NCBI GenBank assembly: GCA_964035795.1
Contig: OZ038322.1
Coordinates: 19,818,674-19,882,673, forward strand
Direction: 5' to 3'
From: Pterobdella sp. o SKG-2022
Taxonomy: Eukaryota > Annelida > Clitellata > Hirudinida > Piscicolidae
Length of the DNA: 64,000 bases
The notes under the pieces were generated by a model, which saw only the letters and a list, made by a program, of their open reading frames with translations, ran no database searches and was not told the DNA's origin. Shown here in pieces: positions 12,076 through 26,700 of the stretch. Made by a program: the position numbers and the translations under genes. The number at the start of each line of letters is the position of its first letter. The first letter of the stretch is position 1.

Positions 12076-12480
12076 TAAATCCTTTTTATAGCCCGTTTTC
12101 CTTTACCAAGGGTTGGGCTTTTTGAAAGATCTCTCGAAGCCAGCCTTTCCATTCAGAGCGATTGAGTGGGTCCGAACAAACCATGTCTAGCTTTTTTTTA
12201 TCATTCAATATGACCTCGACCCAAATCTTTTTGGGCCTACCAGGCTTCTTGCAAGTATCTCAATCCAACTTTCGCACCTGAGAGATCCAACCCACGCTAC
12301 GCTCTACCACCTCATTCTGCTTGTACGAAGAACTACCTCAGCATTCCAAGTTTTGAAAGGAGTGAATCAGAGCAAATTTTATCATTTGTTCTGATGTTAC
12401 ACATTCAGCGAATCATGGCAAGGTCGTTTCGTCTAAAGCGGTTCAATGTGGAAAAAAACTTTGTATTTTTTAAAGTGAAA
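12076..12480 (-). mobile_element. 3' end of a non-LTR retrotransposon (RT C-terminus, decayed)
   Basis: Minus-strand reading, with stops and frame changes, gives segments typical of a LINE polymerase C-terminus: NRFRRNDLAMIR, SLLSKLG, CKKPGRPKKIWVEVI, then CSDPLNRSEWKGWLREIF. It ends in a 3' UTR with AGCCCAACCCTTGGTAAAGG, GGGCT and AAAAAGGATTT. Two shorter copies of this 3' end are at 9269 and 24978. Only the last few hundred bases are present, as expected from incomplete reverse transcription. Confidence 0.7.
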
Positions 12481-12816
12481 AAGTCCAGCTGATCTGACCT
12501 ATGTACAAATTATATATAGTATACAAAAAAAATGGGTTGACAGCAAGGTAAATTAAAGAAGAAACCACTAACAGTGACCCAGGTGCTAGATCATAAAAAA
12601 ACATGGTAGAGACATTTAGTGTTCCAATCAACCCAGTGCTCTAACGACCATATCCAACTTAAAGACTTGTAAATATTGTATCTATATATTCTTTAAAAAG
12701 CTTCAATGGTTTATATTATGATTAAAAGCTTTCAAGAATGTTCACTTTCACAAATAAAGTTTAATTAAATTATTTTTTAAAGAATATTTAATAAATTAAA
12801 TCTACCTTAGAGCATG

Positions 12817-12855
12817 GTTGCCTGGAAACACCAAACGTTGTGTTGCCATGGTTAT
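12817..12855 (+). promoter_or_regulatory. Two X-box-like (RFX) motifs upstream of the dynein gene
   Basis: GTTGCCTGGAAAC (12817-12829) and GTTGCCATGGTTAT (12842-12855). Both have a perfect left half GTTGCC and an imperfect right half. They lie about 520 bp upstream of the dynein start codon. RFX factors bind GTNRCC-N(0-3)-RGYAAC in many ciliary promoters. Confidence 0.4.
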
Positions 12856-13370
12856 ATTCTTCAAATAATTGGAAAGTCCATTTTTGTTTAAACACTGTTA
12901 AATCGGAGTCTAAGATAATAAATAAATATTTATATGTTGATAATGTTAAGTTTGAAATGAGTTATCAAAATCCTGAAACGACACCAGGTTGTTATTACCA
13001 TTCAAGTAAACTTGCATTCATATAGTCATTCAATTAATTTTTGATTTTATGCCACTGAGATAATATGAATTTCAAAATAGATTTTAAATCTTGGGAGTTT
13101 TGAACTTAATTATTCCATCAATTTATTTTAAATATATTCAATCTCTTCAAAGGAGCTTCTCCTGCAAAAGCTTCAAACCTCAAACAAGTTTCACTTTTAT
13201 TGTATTTTAATTTATAAATAACTAATTAAAAAATTAAATTCACAAAATTTTATTACCTTTCTAGCTTTAAATAACATTATAAAAGACAGTTTCATAGAGT
13301 TTTTAACGCTTACATAAAATTATTGCGAATGAATTCTTTTTTATCAATACACCGAATAAAGAAGAAGTAC

Positions 13371-16300
13371 ATGTCTGGATATGCCGAGCAAAACAAGCGG
13401 ATGCAACAGATGCGAATGCTGAAGGAGCAGCGGAAGACACAAGTTTGTATTGATATATATATGTGCATATAGTAAATATGAATTTAAATAACAATTTTGA
13501 TCGTTTAGTTTCATATATTTTTATTGACATAATTTTTATGCAGCTGGATGCAAGATACCTTTACATAACTTCAAAAGTATGATTCATTTTCCTTTATTTT
13601 GAAGTTGTTTGTTATTTGAATAATATATGAAATAAATTAATTGTAGTTGGCTTCTGCCATGGATATGGATTCCATGATGGTTGAAGACCAAGTACTTGAA
13701 GATGAAAAGGTGAATTGAGTTTTAAAATTTAATTCAAATTAGTTTCGATATATTTCATAATAATTGAAATGAATATCGGTTAAATTTCTATTAAATTCTC
13801 CATAGTTTGATTTCATAGAAGACTTTTTCAAGGCGATGGGCAGAAAAATATTGATCTTTTTCTCTAAAGAGGTAATGGTGTTTTTTCCACATTTCATGAG
13901 CATAATGCTATTTCAAAACTTCAGATTGTTGACCAAATGGTGAAAAAAGTTTTCATTAATGATCCTACCGTTGAAGTTAGTTTTGATTTGAACTAAAAAT
14001 ATAATAATAATCTAATTTAAATCTTTAACGTTAAAACGAAATTTTTCTTCAGAATCGACTAGTGGGACCTTGTTATATTTTCCTTAGGACCTCAAATAAG
14101 AAAGTTGTTACTGTAGAGAGCATAGCGACTGATGTAAACTTTAATTTCGTGGATCTGGATTTCGAAAAATTTTTGACAGGAGTGCTCGATGTGATGTCTT
14201 CAAGTTATGATGGATTTCTTAAAAAGCAAGATGTGAGAATTTATTATGCTATCAGTTCATTCAATTATTAATAATATTTCCAAAAAGTACTATATAAAGC
14301 GGTTACTGCATATAATCAATTAAAAAGTGAGATGAAGTTTAAAGCTATTCCATAAAAAAAGAATTCTTTATAGCTCTTACTTCCCCATCAAAAGTTCTTG
14401 CTACAGTTTTGCTAAGCCAAAATTTGAAAAAATATTTCTAGTTTATCGAGCCAAACATAACTATTTAAATAACAACATTTTTGGAAATTATTTCGTTTCA
14501 TGATGCTTTATGTGGAATAAAATGAACTCCAAGAAGTGTTTTCATTTGACTTTAAAAAAATACATTTTCGCAACAGCGGTCAAATTGTCACCTAGCAACT
14601 GTTTCATAAATTTTTTTCTTTTTAGCATACTAGATTTTCGAAAAACTTTATGTGTGTTTTTTTAAAACAACACTTGACGAAATTTCTCTTCGATAAATTT
14701 TTTTCTTTCAAAACTATGAAGTGTCCTTCATTGAAAAAACCTTTTTCAAGTATTATAAATTTTAAAGAAATGGGGCAATGTGGGACCAGATTCGGTGAGT
14801 CAAAAATCTATCTTACTAGAACGATTGGATAAATCTGTGGTGAGTGTGGCTTCTACCATGAACTTCACCAAGTCCAGACCATTACTACCTGACAATGAAC
14901 TGGGTCGAAGACTTGATACTATGAAAAGTTTACACGACTATATTAAAGCTAGTTAGTGTTTCGTTATTGTATATTTCATTTAATTACAGAAGCAAAAATC
15001 ATAAAATAAAAATAATTCAACATTTCTATAGAATTATTTTAAAATCAATTTAATGAGATGCTTTTACAAAACGGCTCCAGAATTTTTGCAAACTAGCGAT
15101 ACTAAAACAGAAATTTGAAAGATGAAACGGAAAAATTATTAAATATAGTGATGTTAGCAGTTAAAAAGTTAATCTTCAAAATTAAACATTAGAAACATTT
15201 ACATTTTTTGTCAAAGCTTCAATAGGGATCATAATAGAATGAATATCTTAAGAAATTTCAATAAAAATTAATTTATGCGAGTGTATAAAATGCTTCAAAT
15301 ATTATTGAAGTACTATACTTAATTGGAATGTAGAAGCATTTAATGATGTAAATCGAAAAGCATCTTGATTAAATAACGCTCAAAAAGTATTTTAACTAAA
15401 CCTCAAATTCTAAAATATGAATGAAATGAAACAGGCAAGGATGAGGTAGTAATGAAAGAGATGGAAGCTATGCTGGACAAATGGTGTGATGAAGTGGAAG
15501 TTTTGTTGTTCGAAGGCAACCAAGTGAGAAGAGAAGCTGACGATATAGGAGCCGATGCAGAGCTGGCATATTGGAAGACCAAAAAGACTAAATTTGAAGC
15601 GTTCGTTTGTTGAAATAATTTTGAAATACTTACTAAATGACTTTAAAATACTTACTAATCATGAAATATCGTCAAATCATTAATAATCGTGGTTTTGGTC
15701 GTTTTTAGTTTGCTGGAAAAGATTAGAAGCACTAGATGCAAGGCATTAGTTGGCACTCTGCATTATGTCAAGTATAAAGGCATTGAACGTTGGAGAACAT
15801 TGGTGAGAAAAAATTTAACATTCTACAGTTCTTTATCTAGTTCAATGACTAATTGAGTCATTCTTGGTTTGATGTAAAAAATTAGTTCTAGAATTGTTTT
15901 TTATTTGAATTAGTATTTTTAACTCTCTCCATCGAAGATACGCTCAAATTTTTAGAAAATTAATTTTTTTCACTTATTCATCCGTTTTTAAAAATTGATT
16001 TATATACTCTGCGTTTCAACATATAATCTAAACAAACTTCTAGGACGCCCAAATCACTGATGTTTCAAATGAATCAAGAGATATTGTGAAATATTTATCA
16101 ACATTGGAAAAAAACTTGAAGTTTCTAGTAGACTTGAATCCTGTAAGTATTTCATAATTAGAAAAATCAACTATTAATTTTGTTACTATCACAAATGAAG
16201 CAAAAGATAATTAAGATACCATAACAAGAATAAAAGTATCAATATGTGTCATTTTCAGAGCCTGTATTGCTCGTATAAATAAGGAAATTTTTGAAATCTG

Positions 16301-19300
16301 ATACACTGTTACCTGATTTATACAAAAATTAATTTACCCATCAAACCTCATGCTTTAATCATTAAGGTAAATTTTCCACAGGACAATATGTCTTCAGGAG
16401 TTCAACGTCTGATGAATGCTATCAAAATCATATACTTATGCTCTTCTTTCTACAACACACCGCAGCGGCTTTCTGCCCTGTTATTCAAAATCACTAATCA
16501 AATGGTAGAAACGTGTAAGAAATACGTTATGGGTTTGAGTCCTCGTATATGGGACATTGAACATTCTGTATTGGCTTCCCGTATTCTACGTTGTAAGAAG
16601 GTGAATGAAGAATACCAATTACAATATAGAAATTTAAAATCAGCTCTCAACGAGCGTCCTGATGTAGAACCGTTGGATTTGAGGTAAAATATAAGATAGA
16701 ATTTATGAAAGTTTTATTCAAATTGATTGAATGATAACTCTTTTAGTGAGAACTACGTTTTTGGAAAATTCAACTCATTTTGTGAAAAGTTGAATAAAAT
16801 ACTGAGAGTAATAAATAGTATTGACGAGAACTCTGAATTGGAAAATTTGAAAATGGATGGTTCTGAAGAAATTGTCGATAATTTTAGAATGATGATCAAC
16901 AATATTAAAAAAAAGAATTACGACTGTTTGGATTTAAAGAAACAAGATGTAAAAATTTATTTTGCCTCTGAATAAATTGTTGTGAATTTATTAAAATATC
17001 ATTTTTATAGTTTGAAGCAGATTTTGAAGATTTTCAAAACCAAATGGTTTCAATATCGAAGCTCAAAACAAACTTTGTCAAGAACTATTTTGTTAAAAAT
17101 ATAAAAGTATTTACGATTTTTCAACGTTCTTTCTCTAACTAGTATAAAATAAAAAATATTTTAAAATATTTTAGATGCCTCAAATGGTTCACATGTTACA
17201 AAAACTAGAAAAAGTTAAAGTCCTAGATGGATATCTGGATGAAAAATACAGAATTCTAGCTGACATTTACCTTGTAGAACTGAAAAATATTCTTAAACAA
17301 TATGAAACAGAAAAAGAAAACCCGCCTCTACCTCGACTCACCCCTCCAGTGGCTGGTAGGGTCAGATGGGTCAACAACCTTATCAAACGGGCTGATGAGC
17401 CCATGAAAGTTCTCAGAAGCCGATTGAATCTTCTTGATGTAAGTTATATATATTTTAATTGAATACAACATCAATATAAACTTTTATTATATTCTTAAGA
17501 AAAAAGTGAAAACCCCCATGGCTCAAAATTACAGGGCTCTCATGACCCTTCTTTGTCGTTATGAAGTAATAACAGCTTGATTTTTATTTTTAAATTCATA
17601 TTTTCGTGAAATATATTTTTCAATAATTTTTATAAATTGTTTTTAGAAAACTTTATCTGATAATTGGAAATCGAGATCGTCCGGATTTGACCTTTTAGCT
17701 AAATGTTTATTAACTAGAAATTCAGAGACACGAAAAATAGTTATAAATTTTGATAACAATATTGGACAAGTTCTCACTGAGACAAAAATGCTTTTAAAAG
17801 CAGGCTGGAAAGTCAACCCTGATCTCACGCAGTTGCTTTACTGTGAAAGAAAAATAAAAAGAAATAGAGATAGGTAAGCCGCGTGGAAGTTTTTTATGTA
17901 ATAAAATTTCAATGAAAAAATTTTTCATTTTACAAAAATCAGATTGGAGCTACTGTTGAGGAGGTATTATGATTTGAGAAAGCAAGTGCCAGATTATCTC
18001 TGGAATGTAATGGAGCCATTCATGTTGAGGGTGGAGGATGCTTTGAGACCAGGCTTGGTCGAGCTCACTTGGACCTCCTTGCTTATAGATAAATGTTGGA
18101 AAAAAATTTTTATATTATCAAATTTATATTTTCTGTATTGGGTTTTAAAAAAATGTATTCTAACTTTTCGTTAGTATTTTTAAAAAAATTTGAATTTTTT
18201 CCACCTAGACATCAAACAAACTGACAAAGTTCTGAGCGAAGTTGAAAATCTATCTGAATATGTGAGAGATATTCTAAAGTACCGCATTGAAAAGACTCTC
18301 ACAGAAATTTCAGAAGAACCCCTATGCGTTATGAATTCTTTTTTTGCCGTAGAACCTAAAGCGTTTTTAGCAATGATTCAAAACAACTGCACTGCTTCTA
18401 TTCAAAATTTAGCAAGGTAACTTATTTTTAAAAATTATTTTGAGTGAAATCAATTGGAGTTTATATTTTTTGAATAATCTTAACGTTATCCAGGCTGAGT
18501 TTGACAGTTGAAAAATCAGTTTTGTATCTGGTAAATGTGATTGAAAACTTTTTAAATAAAAAAGACTTCAAACTGAAGTATGAAAAAAATAAAAAAAGTA
18601 ACCCTGTTCGGTCTGCCGCTGCTTCTGAGAGTGAAAAAGAAAGAACGAGCGACGTTGGTAGCAACCATGAGTCTTCTGGAAGCAATGAAGCTAAAAGCGA
18701 GGATCCAGCTGGCAGTGAGAGCAGTAAGCAAACATTGAGCGCTTTCGAAGAATATGAAGAAGAAGCTGAAATAGATTATGCTTTACTTGAGTCGGAACCA
18801 TACAAAGTTCTCATTATGCATTTTAATCAGAAAACGACTGAAACATTTCTGAGATGTAAGATTTTCATCCGTCATCTCTTTTCAATATGAAAATAAATCT
18901 GGTTGTATAATTTCAAAGGTTTAAAAAGTTCATTGGACAATTTTAAAAACTTTGTACAACCTTTTACTGGGTCTATGAATATCACTCAAAAAAACTTTTT
19001 GAAGGTTTGAAGGTTTCATAAAGCCATTAGTTTAGAAAATAAAATGTTTTTGATAACAGGTTGATTTGAACTTGTCCATACCGTTGATAACGTTGAAACC
19101 GGGATTGGAAGCTATTCAAAACATCGTTTCCAAAGCAGCGTCATGTATTTTAGATCTCCTCCTTCACATTCCAGCGTGGACTTGTGTAATAAAACAGCCC
19201 ACACAAACAACAAGCCAAAAAATTGTACCCCAACTAACCCATCAATCTCCAAAACACCTCATACATCAACCTACCCAGATCTCACTTCACAGTATACCTA

Positions 19301-22300
19301 ACGTTAAAACTAAAGTATTCATTTAGTTTTTAAATTATGTTATCGAGTGTGACTAAAAAAATAACAAGTTGAAAATGAATCGTTTCAGATACAAGCTCCA
19401 TTGAATACTACTCTGCACAAATCAATTTCCGACCAAAAAGACATAGCAAAACTTGTCTTTTTTCTTAACAATTCTATTTCAGGAATGAATCACGATTGCC
19501 AAAACATTATATCTAAATTCATGATCTATAAAGATTTGTGGAACACGGTGTCAAATTATATTGTTTTCTAAATAAAAATTAATTTTTTTTACAGTATGAG
19601 TTATTGAGAGAAAATACTGATTGGTATTTTCTAAATAATTAAAATCAATAAGTTAAATTTTTCAATATTGTAGGAAGCAAAAGTGAAAGTGAAAGAATTA
19701 TCAACAGAAGAACCCAATCCTTCAGAATTCGAAACTATTTTCAAGAAATATTCTGTGCGTTTGAGAATTAAACTAAATAAAATTATTATATAAATACAAT
19801 TATATTCCAAAGTAATCTTCCAATTATATTATGTAATCAAATGATCTATCATTAGTGTTAGTTTTCCATGATATTTCTGTTAGGACTTAGAGGAGGAGAT
19901 AGACAGAATAGATGATGAGTTGCAGGTGGGGTGTTTGATGTTACAAACAGCCCCTCTGAAGTTGGGACTCAAGTTGGAATGTCACTCATGGAAACAAGAA
20001 TATGGAAAATACCTAAATCAAGTTTTTAGACTTTAGTTTGATATAAAAATTTAAAAAACAATGTGTTTTTTTGTCTTTCACAGTAATTATAGTTTATTGT
20101 TTTGATGTTTTGACGGAATATTTTTGAACAAGAACATCTCAAAAATCGAATTGATACTAAAAAAAATTCTTCAGAAATATTATCCATAATACTCTTTTTT
20201 AAGGTGTGCGCTAAAAGCATAGATGAATATCATAAGTATTTTGCTGTCATGCAAAAAAGACTTAACCATCCTATCAATGACTTGGAAGACCTTAAAACTA
20301 TCAAGGTATGTTTATCGATCTATACCCATTATACTTTCAGAGTATATATCAAATGACTTGGTTTGTTAGGTTGATAAACTGTTGAAGATATTCGATTTGA
20401 ATTATTTCGTTTTAGGCTAATTTTTTGATCGAGGTAATTGTAAAATTAAGTAATTGTAAGGTAATTGTAGAATTAATTGTAAAAATAATATTGAGAATGA
20501 ATGTTTAAATATTATTTAAAATCTATAAAAAAATTGAAATAACTATAAAATCAAACACTAGGCTTTCATGAGCGAAATCAGAGAATCGGAAATAAAGATA
20601 GACATGTCATTGATCCCATTAGAAGAGGCATATGTCTTGCTGAACAAATACAAGCTCAATTTCAATGATGGAAATGTTGAGAAAGTTGATGCTCTGAGTT
20701 ATTCTTGGAAACTTCTTAAACAACAAGTAAATTGGTTTTTGTTCATTTTCATTTTTTTGATGAATTTTCAAAACATTAGTTTTATCGTTCTAAAAATAAA
20801 ATTAACTTCAGAGTCTTCAAGTTAATAGCAAATTAATATCTGTACAACCAATGTTTTCTGAAAAATTAACCGAAAGTATCCAAGCCTTTAAGGGAGAAGT
20901 CAATGATTTTTTGTTGGAATACAAGAAAGAGTAAAATTATTTACCCATTTCATTATTCCTCACGTATTAAGATTGTTCATTATATTTAATAATCTAGCTC
21001 TTCAAAAAATATTTTTGAAGCTATCTCTATTAGTTAGTTAAAAATAGCAAAAAACATCAGTATATATGAAAATAAAGAAATAAATATATATTTTAAAAGG
21101 GGGCCCATGACAGAAGATTTGGGACCTTCGGATGCATCCGATCGTTTGACAATATTCGCAGCAAAATTCGACGATTTTTGGAGAAAGTATTCAACCTATA
21201 GTGCAGGAGAGGAACTTTTTGGATTTGCAATTACAGAGTATCCAGAGCTTCATCAAATCAGAAAAGAAATAAACTTACTTCAAAAGCTCTATTCTCTCTA
21301 TAACGAAGTTCTTGAGAAAGTTAACGGTTACCAGGAAATACCCTGGTTTGAGATAAACATTGATCAAATTAACTCAGAACTTTTGGATTTCCAAAATAAG
21401 TTTGTTTTTTGTTAAATTTGCAAAATTTTAAATCACAAGTGATATGATGAATTATTTTGTTTTCTTTAGATGCCGAAAGCTGCCTAGAGCATTGAAAGAA
21501 TGGGAAGCTTACAAAGATTTACGAAAAACTATTGAAGACTTCAACGCTACATGTCCATTGTTAGAAATGATGGCTAGTAAGTCAATGCAAGCTAGACATT
21601 GGACAAGGTATTGTGCTTAAAATCTGAAAATGCCATATTTTTTCTAAAATTTTTTCTCCTTGTTTGTCTTTCGATACGATAACGACCATCTGAATGTTTA
21701 CTCACAGAATAGCGCAATTGACGGGTCATGAACTGAATGTTGATTCAGAAAACTTTTTGCTCAAAAATTTGATGCAGGCTCCTCTCTTAGCCAATATGGA
21801 GGAAATCGAGGTTGATGAATAAATATTAATATAAATATGAAACTTTATGCTTTTTAAGAAAATATGTTGATATTAATTGAATTTTTTGATCGATTTATAG
21901 GATGTTTGTATATCGGCTGTAAAAGAACGAGATATTGAGGCGAAATTAAAAATTGTTGAAAACGAATGGAGTTCTCAAAAATTTCAATTTTCAAATTTCA
22001 AATCAAGAGGGGAACTTTTATTGAAAGGTTGCAAATTTGTATATTTTGAGATATGAGATTGATTGATCCAAAATGAACATTACGACAGGTGATACCACAG
22101 TAACAATGATGGAAGATAGTCTCATGATTCTAAGTTCTTTGCTTGGAAACAGGTTTTTGTGGAAATATTTTTTACCTAAACTTCATGTAAATTGTTCTTT
22201 TCTCACAGGTACAATACTCCTTTCAAGCCAAAAATACAGGAATGGGTCTCAAAGTTGACTACCACCATGGAAATCATAGAAAACTGGTTAGTAGTGCAAA

Positions 22301-23721
22301 ATCTTTGGATATACTTAGAAGCAGTGTTTGGTGGTGGAGATATAGCCAAACAACTGCCTCAAGAAGCAAAACGTTTTTCGAATATCGACAAGGCTTGGCA
22401 AAAAATTATGCAAAGAGCTCATGATGTTCCTAACGTAGTACACTGTTGTACGTCTGATAACACGCTTGGTCAGCTGCTTCCACATTTACTCGACCAGCTT
22501 GAAATTTGTCAAAAGTCTTTAAGCGGATATCTTGAAAAAAAGCGATTACTTTTTCCACGTTTCTTTTTTGTTTCCGACCCTGCCTTACTTGAGATTCTGG
22601 GCCAAGCTTCAGATTCCCATACTATACAAGTTGGTTCGATAACTTTTTATTTAATTTTGCCTAATTCTTTGTTGAATAATGAGGTTTTCATAGTACTTCT
22701 CTATTAACTGTTATCTTTTCTGCTTTTTTACGTCCAGTCTCATCTACTTAGCGTGTTCGATAACATAAAGAGCGTAGTGTTTGATGAAAAGCAGTACGAT
22801 AAAATGACACAAATGTGTTCTCAAGAAGGGGAGGTTGTTCAACTGATTGAAATTGTTATGGCTGTGGTTAGTTCTAAATTTTTACTTCAATTTTGTACAC
22901 AATTTGTTTTTGAGATTGTTTTACAGATTTCAACATTATTTTACAATTTTACTTTTTCTTTATCATTCAGGGCAACGTGGAAAATTGGCTGGCAGATTTG
23001 TTGAAAAAGTCACACAAATCCGTGCACAACATTATTTGTAAAGCGGTCATCTATATTTCAGACGCTAATTTCAAAATCTTAGACTTCGAGAATTCATTTC
23101 CTGCCCAGGTTTGTTGTATCAATAATTAAATAGAAAATAGTGCAAAATTTTCTGATAGATCTGAAACATAATTTTTATCATATTTTCAGGTTGGACTATT
23201 GGGTATACAAATGCTATGGACCAAAGACTCAGAAGTTGCTCTGAGACAAGCAAAAAGTGACAAAAAAGTAAATTTTATAAAAATTACATTCTGTTTGTTT
23301 ATTAACTTTTTTCAATATATTCTATAGATCATGAGAGACACAAATAACCAGTTTTTGAGTATGTTGAATGAATTCATTGAAGTAACCACGCAAGATTTAT
23401 CCTCGATTGAAAGGACTAAATATGAAACACTCATCACCATTCATGTGCACCAAAGAGACATCTTTGATGAGCTTGTTAGTAAACATTAATAACCAAAAGT
23501 TCTTCAAAACTTGATTTATATTCTAAGCTTCAATATTTACTTCAACAGTGCAAGAAACATGTAAAATCACCAAATGATTTTGAATGGTTGAAGCAAGCGA
23601 GGTTTTATTTTAGAGAAGACGATGAAAAAGTAGTGGTGAGTATAACTGATGTGAATTTCACTTATCAAAATGAGTACCTTGGTTGCATTGAAAGACTCGT
23701 CATCACACCATTAACAGACAG
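13371..23721 (+). other. DNAH5-type gene, exons 1-38: tail and linker
   Basis: Exons: 13371-13442, 13544-13576, 13647-13709, 13806-13871, 13925-13975, 14053-14232, 14768-14951, 15435-15600, 15709-15802, 16044-16142, 16382-16683, 16747-16948, 17011-17106, 17175-17438, 17500-17565, 17647-17873, 17943-18094, 18209-18416, 18494-18855, 18919-19004, 19060-19314, 19389-19547, 19674-19754, 19884-20021, 20204-20305, 20562-20726, 20812-20930, 21100-21399, 21470-21607, 21708-21810, 21901-22027, 22089-22152, 22209-22629, 22738-22866, 22971-23108, 23190-23267, 23328-23474, 23549-23721. They encode about 1,936 residues: the dimerisation tail and the linker, the latter with the near-invariant run [12 protein letters not shown] and [18 protein letters not shown]. 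Exon 19 carries a low-complexity Ser/Glu-rich insertion ([20 protein letters not shown]). A tempting acceptor at 19593 was skipped because exon 22 joins exon 23 in phase without it. Confidence 0.85.
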
Positions 23722-26700
23722 GTTTTGTTTAACATATTGTTATTTTGTTTGACAATACAACTCTTATTCAAAAATTATTTAAACCGTTTTGTGCTAGATG
23801 TTATATAACGTTGGCTCAAGCCTTGGGAATGTCATTGGGCGGAGCTCCAGCTGGTCCTGCTGGTACTGGCAAAACTGAAACTATCAAGGATATGGGAAGG
23901 TATATAAAAACTTCAATGAAAATATTTTACTAAAATTAAGAAACTTTCTTCAAGGTGCCTAGGAAAGTTTGTAGTTGTTTTCAATTGCTCTGATCAGATG
24001 GATTATAGAGGACTTGGTAGAATATTCAAAGGTATGGGTTTGAAGCTTGACAAGAAATTTTTGAACAATGTAAAATAGATATGAATTTATTAGTTTTTAA
24101 TATTTTGTTAAAGAAAAGCTTCATAATTAATAAAATTACCTGTTGTGTTCAAATATTTTGCTGTATTTACTTTGGCTAAAGAAAATTATAATGCTTGAAA
24201 TTTTTTTGAGGTTTGGCGATGTCCGGATCTTGGGGCTGTTTTGACGAATTTAATCGCATTGAACTTCCTGCTTTATCAGTCGCTGCCCAACAAATTGCAG
24301 TTTTGTTGGTTTGTAAAAAAGAAAAAAAGAAACAATTTTTATTTACTGACGGAGACATTGTGCCGATGGACCCAGAGTTCGGCATCTTTCTAACAATGGT
24401 TTGCTTACAAATAAGTTTTACACTATATATTTAAACTATTTTTGTAATTTCTTAGAACCCAGGTTATGCTGGAAGGCAAGAATTGCCAGAGAATTTGAAA
24501 ATAAACTTCAGGTCTGTGGCGATGATGATTCCAGACCGAGCAATTATCATTTGCGTCAAACTGGCTTCATGTGGTTTTGAAGAAAATAATATACTTTCAA
24601 AAAAGTTTTATACTTTGTATAAGCTTTGTGAAGAACAATTGAGCAAACAGGTAAGCATTCTGTGAATTCATGGCTCAACATATTCTAATTTAATTTTTTC
24701 ATATAGGTCCATTACGATTTCGGTCTGCGAAATATTTTGTCTGTCTTGAGAACCTTAGGAGCTGCCAAACGAAAAAACCTTGATGACAGTGAATCAACTA
24801 TCGTGATGAGGGTGTTGAGAGATATGAATCTTTCAAAACTTGTCGATGAAGACGAACCTTTATTCAAATCGCTCATTGAAGATTTGTTTCCTGGTATGGT
24901 TTTAGATAAAGCTTTTTATCCACAAGTTGAATCTGCTATTGAAAACCAGGTAAGATCAATTCCGATAAGTATAATTTACCCAACCCTTGGTGAATGAAAA
25001 CGGCCTATAAAAAGGATTTGATTGATTGATATTTTAAAATTTAATTTTTGAATTTTTCATAACTGAAAAAACAATTTTTGTTTTGTTATATCTTGAAGAC
25101 GAAACAAATGGGATTGATAAACCATGGGCCGTGGTCTTTGAAGCTGATTCAACTTTACGAGACTCAATTAGTGAGGCATGGTATGATGACTTTGGGTCCA
25201 TCAGGAGCCGGAAAAACTCAGTGTATACACACTTTAATGAAAGCTCTAACAGAATGTGGTGTTATACACAAAGAAATGCGAATGAACCCAAAAGCTATTA
25301 CTGCACCTCAGATGTTCGGTAGACTTGATGTGGCTACTAATGATTGGACTGATGGAATTTTCTCAATACTTTGGAGACGAACACACAAATCAAAAAAGGT
25401 GAATTAATAAAATACGAGTGAACCAATTTTTTAGAAAATCATTATTAAAGGGAGAGCATGTTTGGTTGGTTTTGGATGGACCAGTAGATGCCATCTGGAT
25501 TGAAAATCTGAATTCAGTTTTGGACGATAATAAGACACTTACTCTCGCAAATGGAGATCGAATTCCTATGTCTGCCACATGTAAAATTCTGTTTGAAGTT
25601 CATAATATTGACAATGCATCTCCAGCAACTGTGTCCCGTAATGGAATGGTTTTCATGAGTAGCTCTGTGCTCGACTACAAGCCTTTATTACTTGGTTAGT
25701 TGATTGTTTTAGGAACATTTATAAACTTCTTCAAACTATAAAATGTTTTATGATCTAGTTTGAGAATGTATCATTGAACATTCAAATAAGGTTGGTTGCA
25801 GAAAAAGCCCCAGAATTATGTTGACACAATATTGGTCATTTTCGACGATTTGTTTAAAGTTACTTATAAATATGTCATCCAAGAACTCAATCCCAAAATG
25901 GAGGTGAAAAAAAGTTTTCTTATTCACATGAAGTTATATATTTTCTTAAAGTAGATTTTCATAATCTTTTAAAGTATTTTCATAAACTAAATTAGGTTTT
26001 AGAGTGCATGTATGTGAAACAAGCTTTAGATTTGTTAGACGGTCTTTTACCATCTGAAGAAGAAAACAAGGAAATAGCGGAAGAGCATCTTGAGAAAATC
26101 ATTATTTTCGCTTTTATGTGGTCTCTCGGATCTTTGCTTGAGCAAGACGATCGACTCAAAGTACTCTTGATAAAAAATTTTAGGACCATGTTTTATATAT
26201 CTTTTTTATGTATTTTTTAATTAATTAAAAATTAGTTGAAAGTTTTTTAGCTTAAAATATTTTTCAAAAATTTTTAGTTAAAAATTTTTAAATGTATTTA
26301 ATTAGTCTCTAACATTAATCATTTAACTACTAGTTCGATGAGTTCTTAAGAATACATGGGAGCCAACTACCATTGCCTCAAAACGACACGATTTTTGATT
26401 ACATGGTTGACGAGGAAGGAGCTTGGAAACATTGGGAAACTAAGGTTTGTGCTGTATTTTAAAACTGAATTAGGATTTTGGAATATTGAGTTTTAGATGA
26501 CATTTTTTTTATTTTTTTACTGTTTAATACACTTTTCAGGTGCCAGATTACACGTACCCAAAAGATGTGGTTCCAGATTATTTAAGCATTTTAGTTCCCA
26601 ATATCGACAATATCAGAACGAATTTTTTGATAGATACTATTGCCAAGCAGTCAAAAGCTGTACTTTTAATAGGAGAACAAGGGTCAGCAAAAACTGTTAT

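Noticed and set aside
17392..17410. CTGATGA followed by GAAAG, a possible hammerhead core
   Set aside because: Lies inside a conserved dynein exon and the spacer GCCCAT cannot form stem II.
19593..19620. Possible extra dynein exon starting TATGAGTTATTG
   Set aside because: Exon 22 joins exon 23 in phase and matches family sequence without it.
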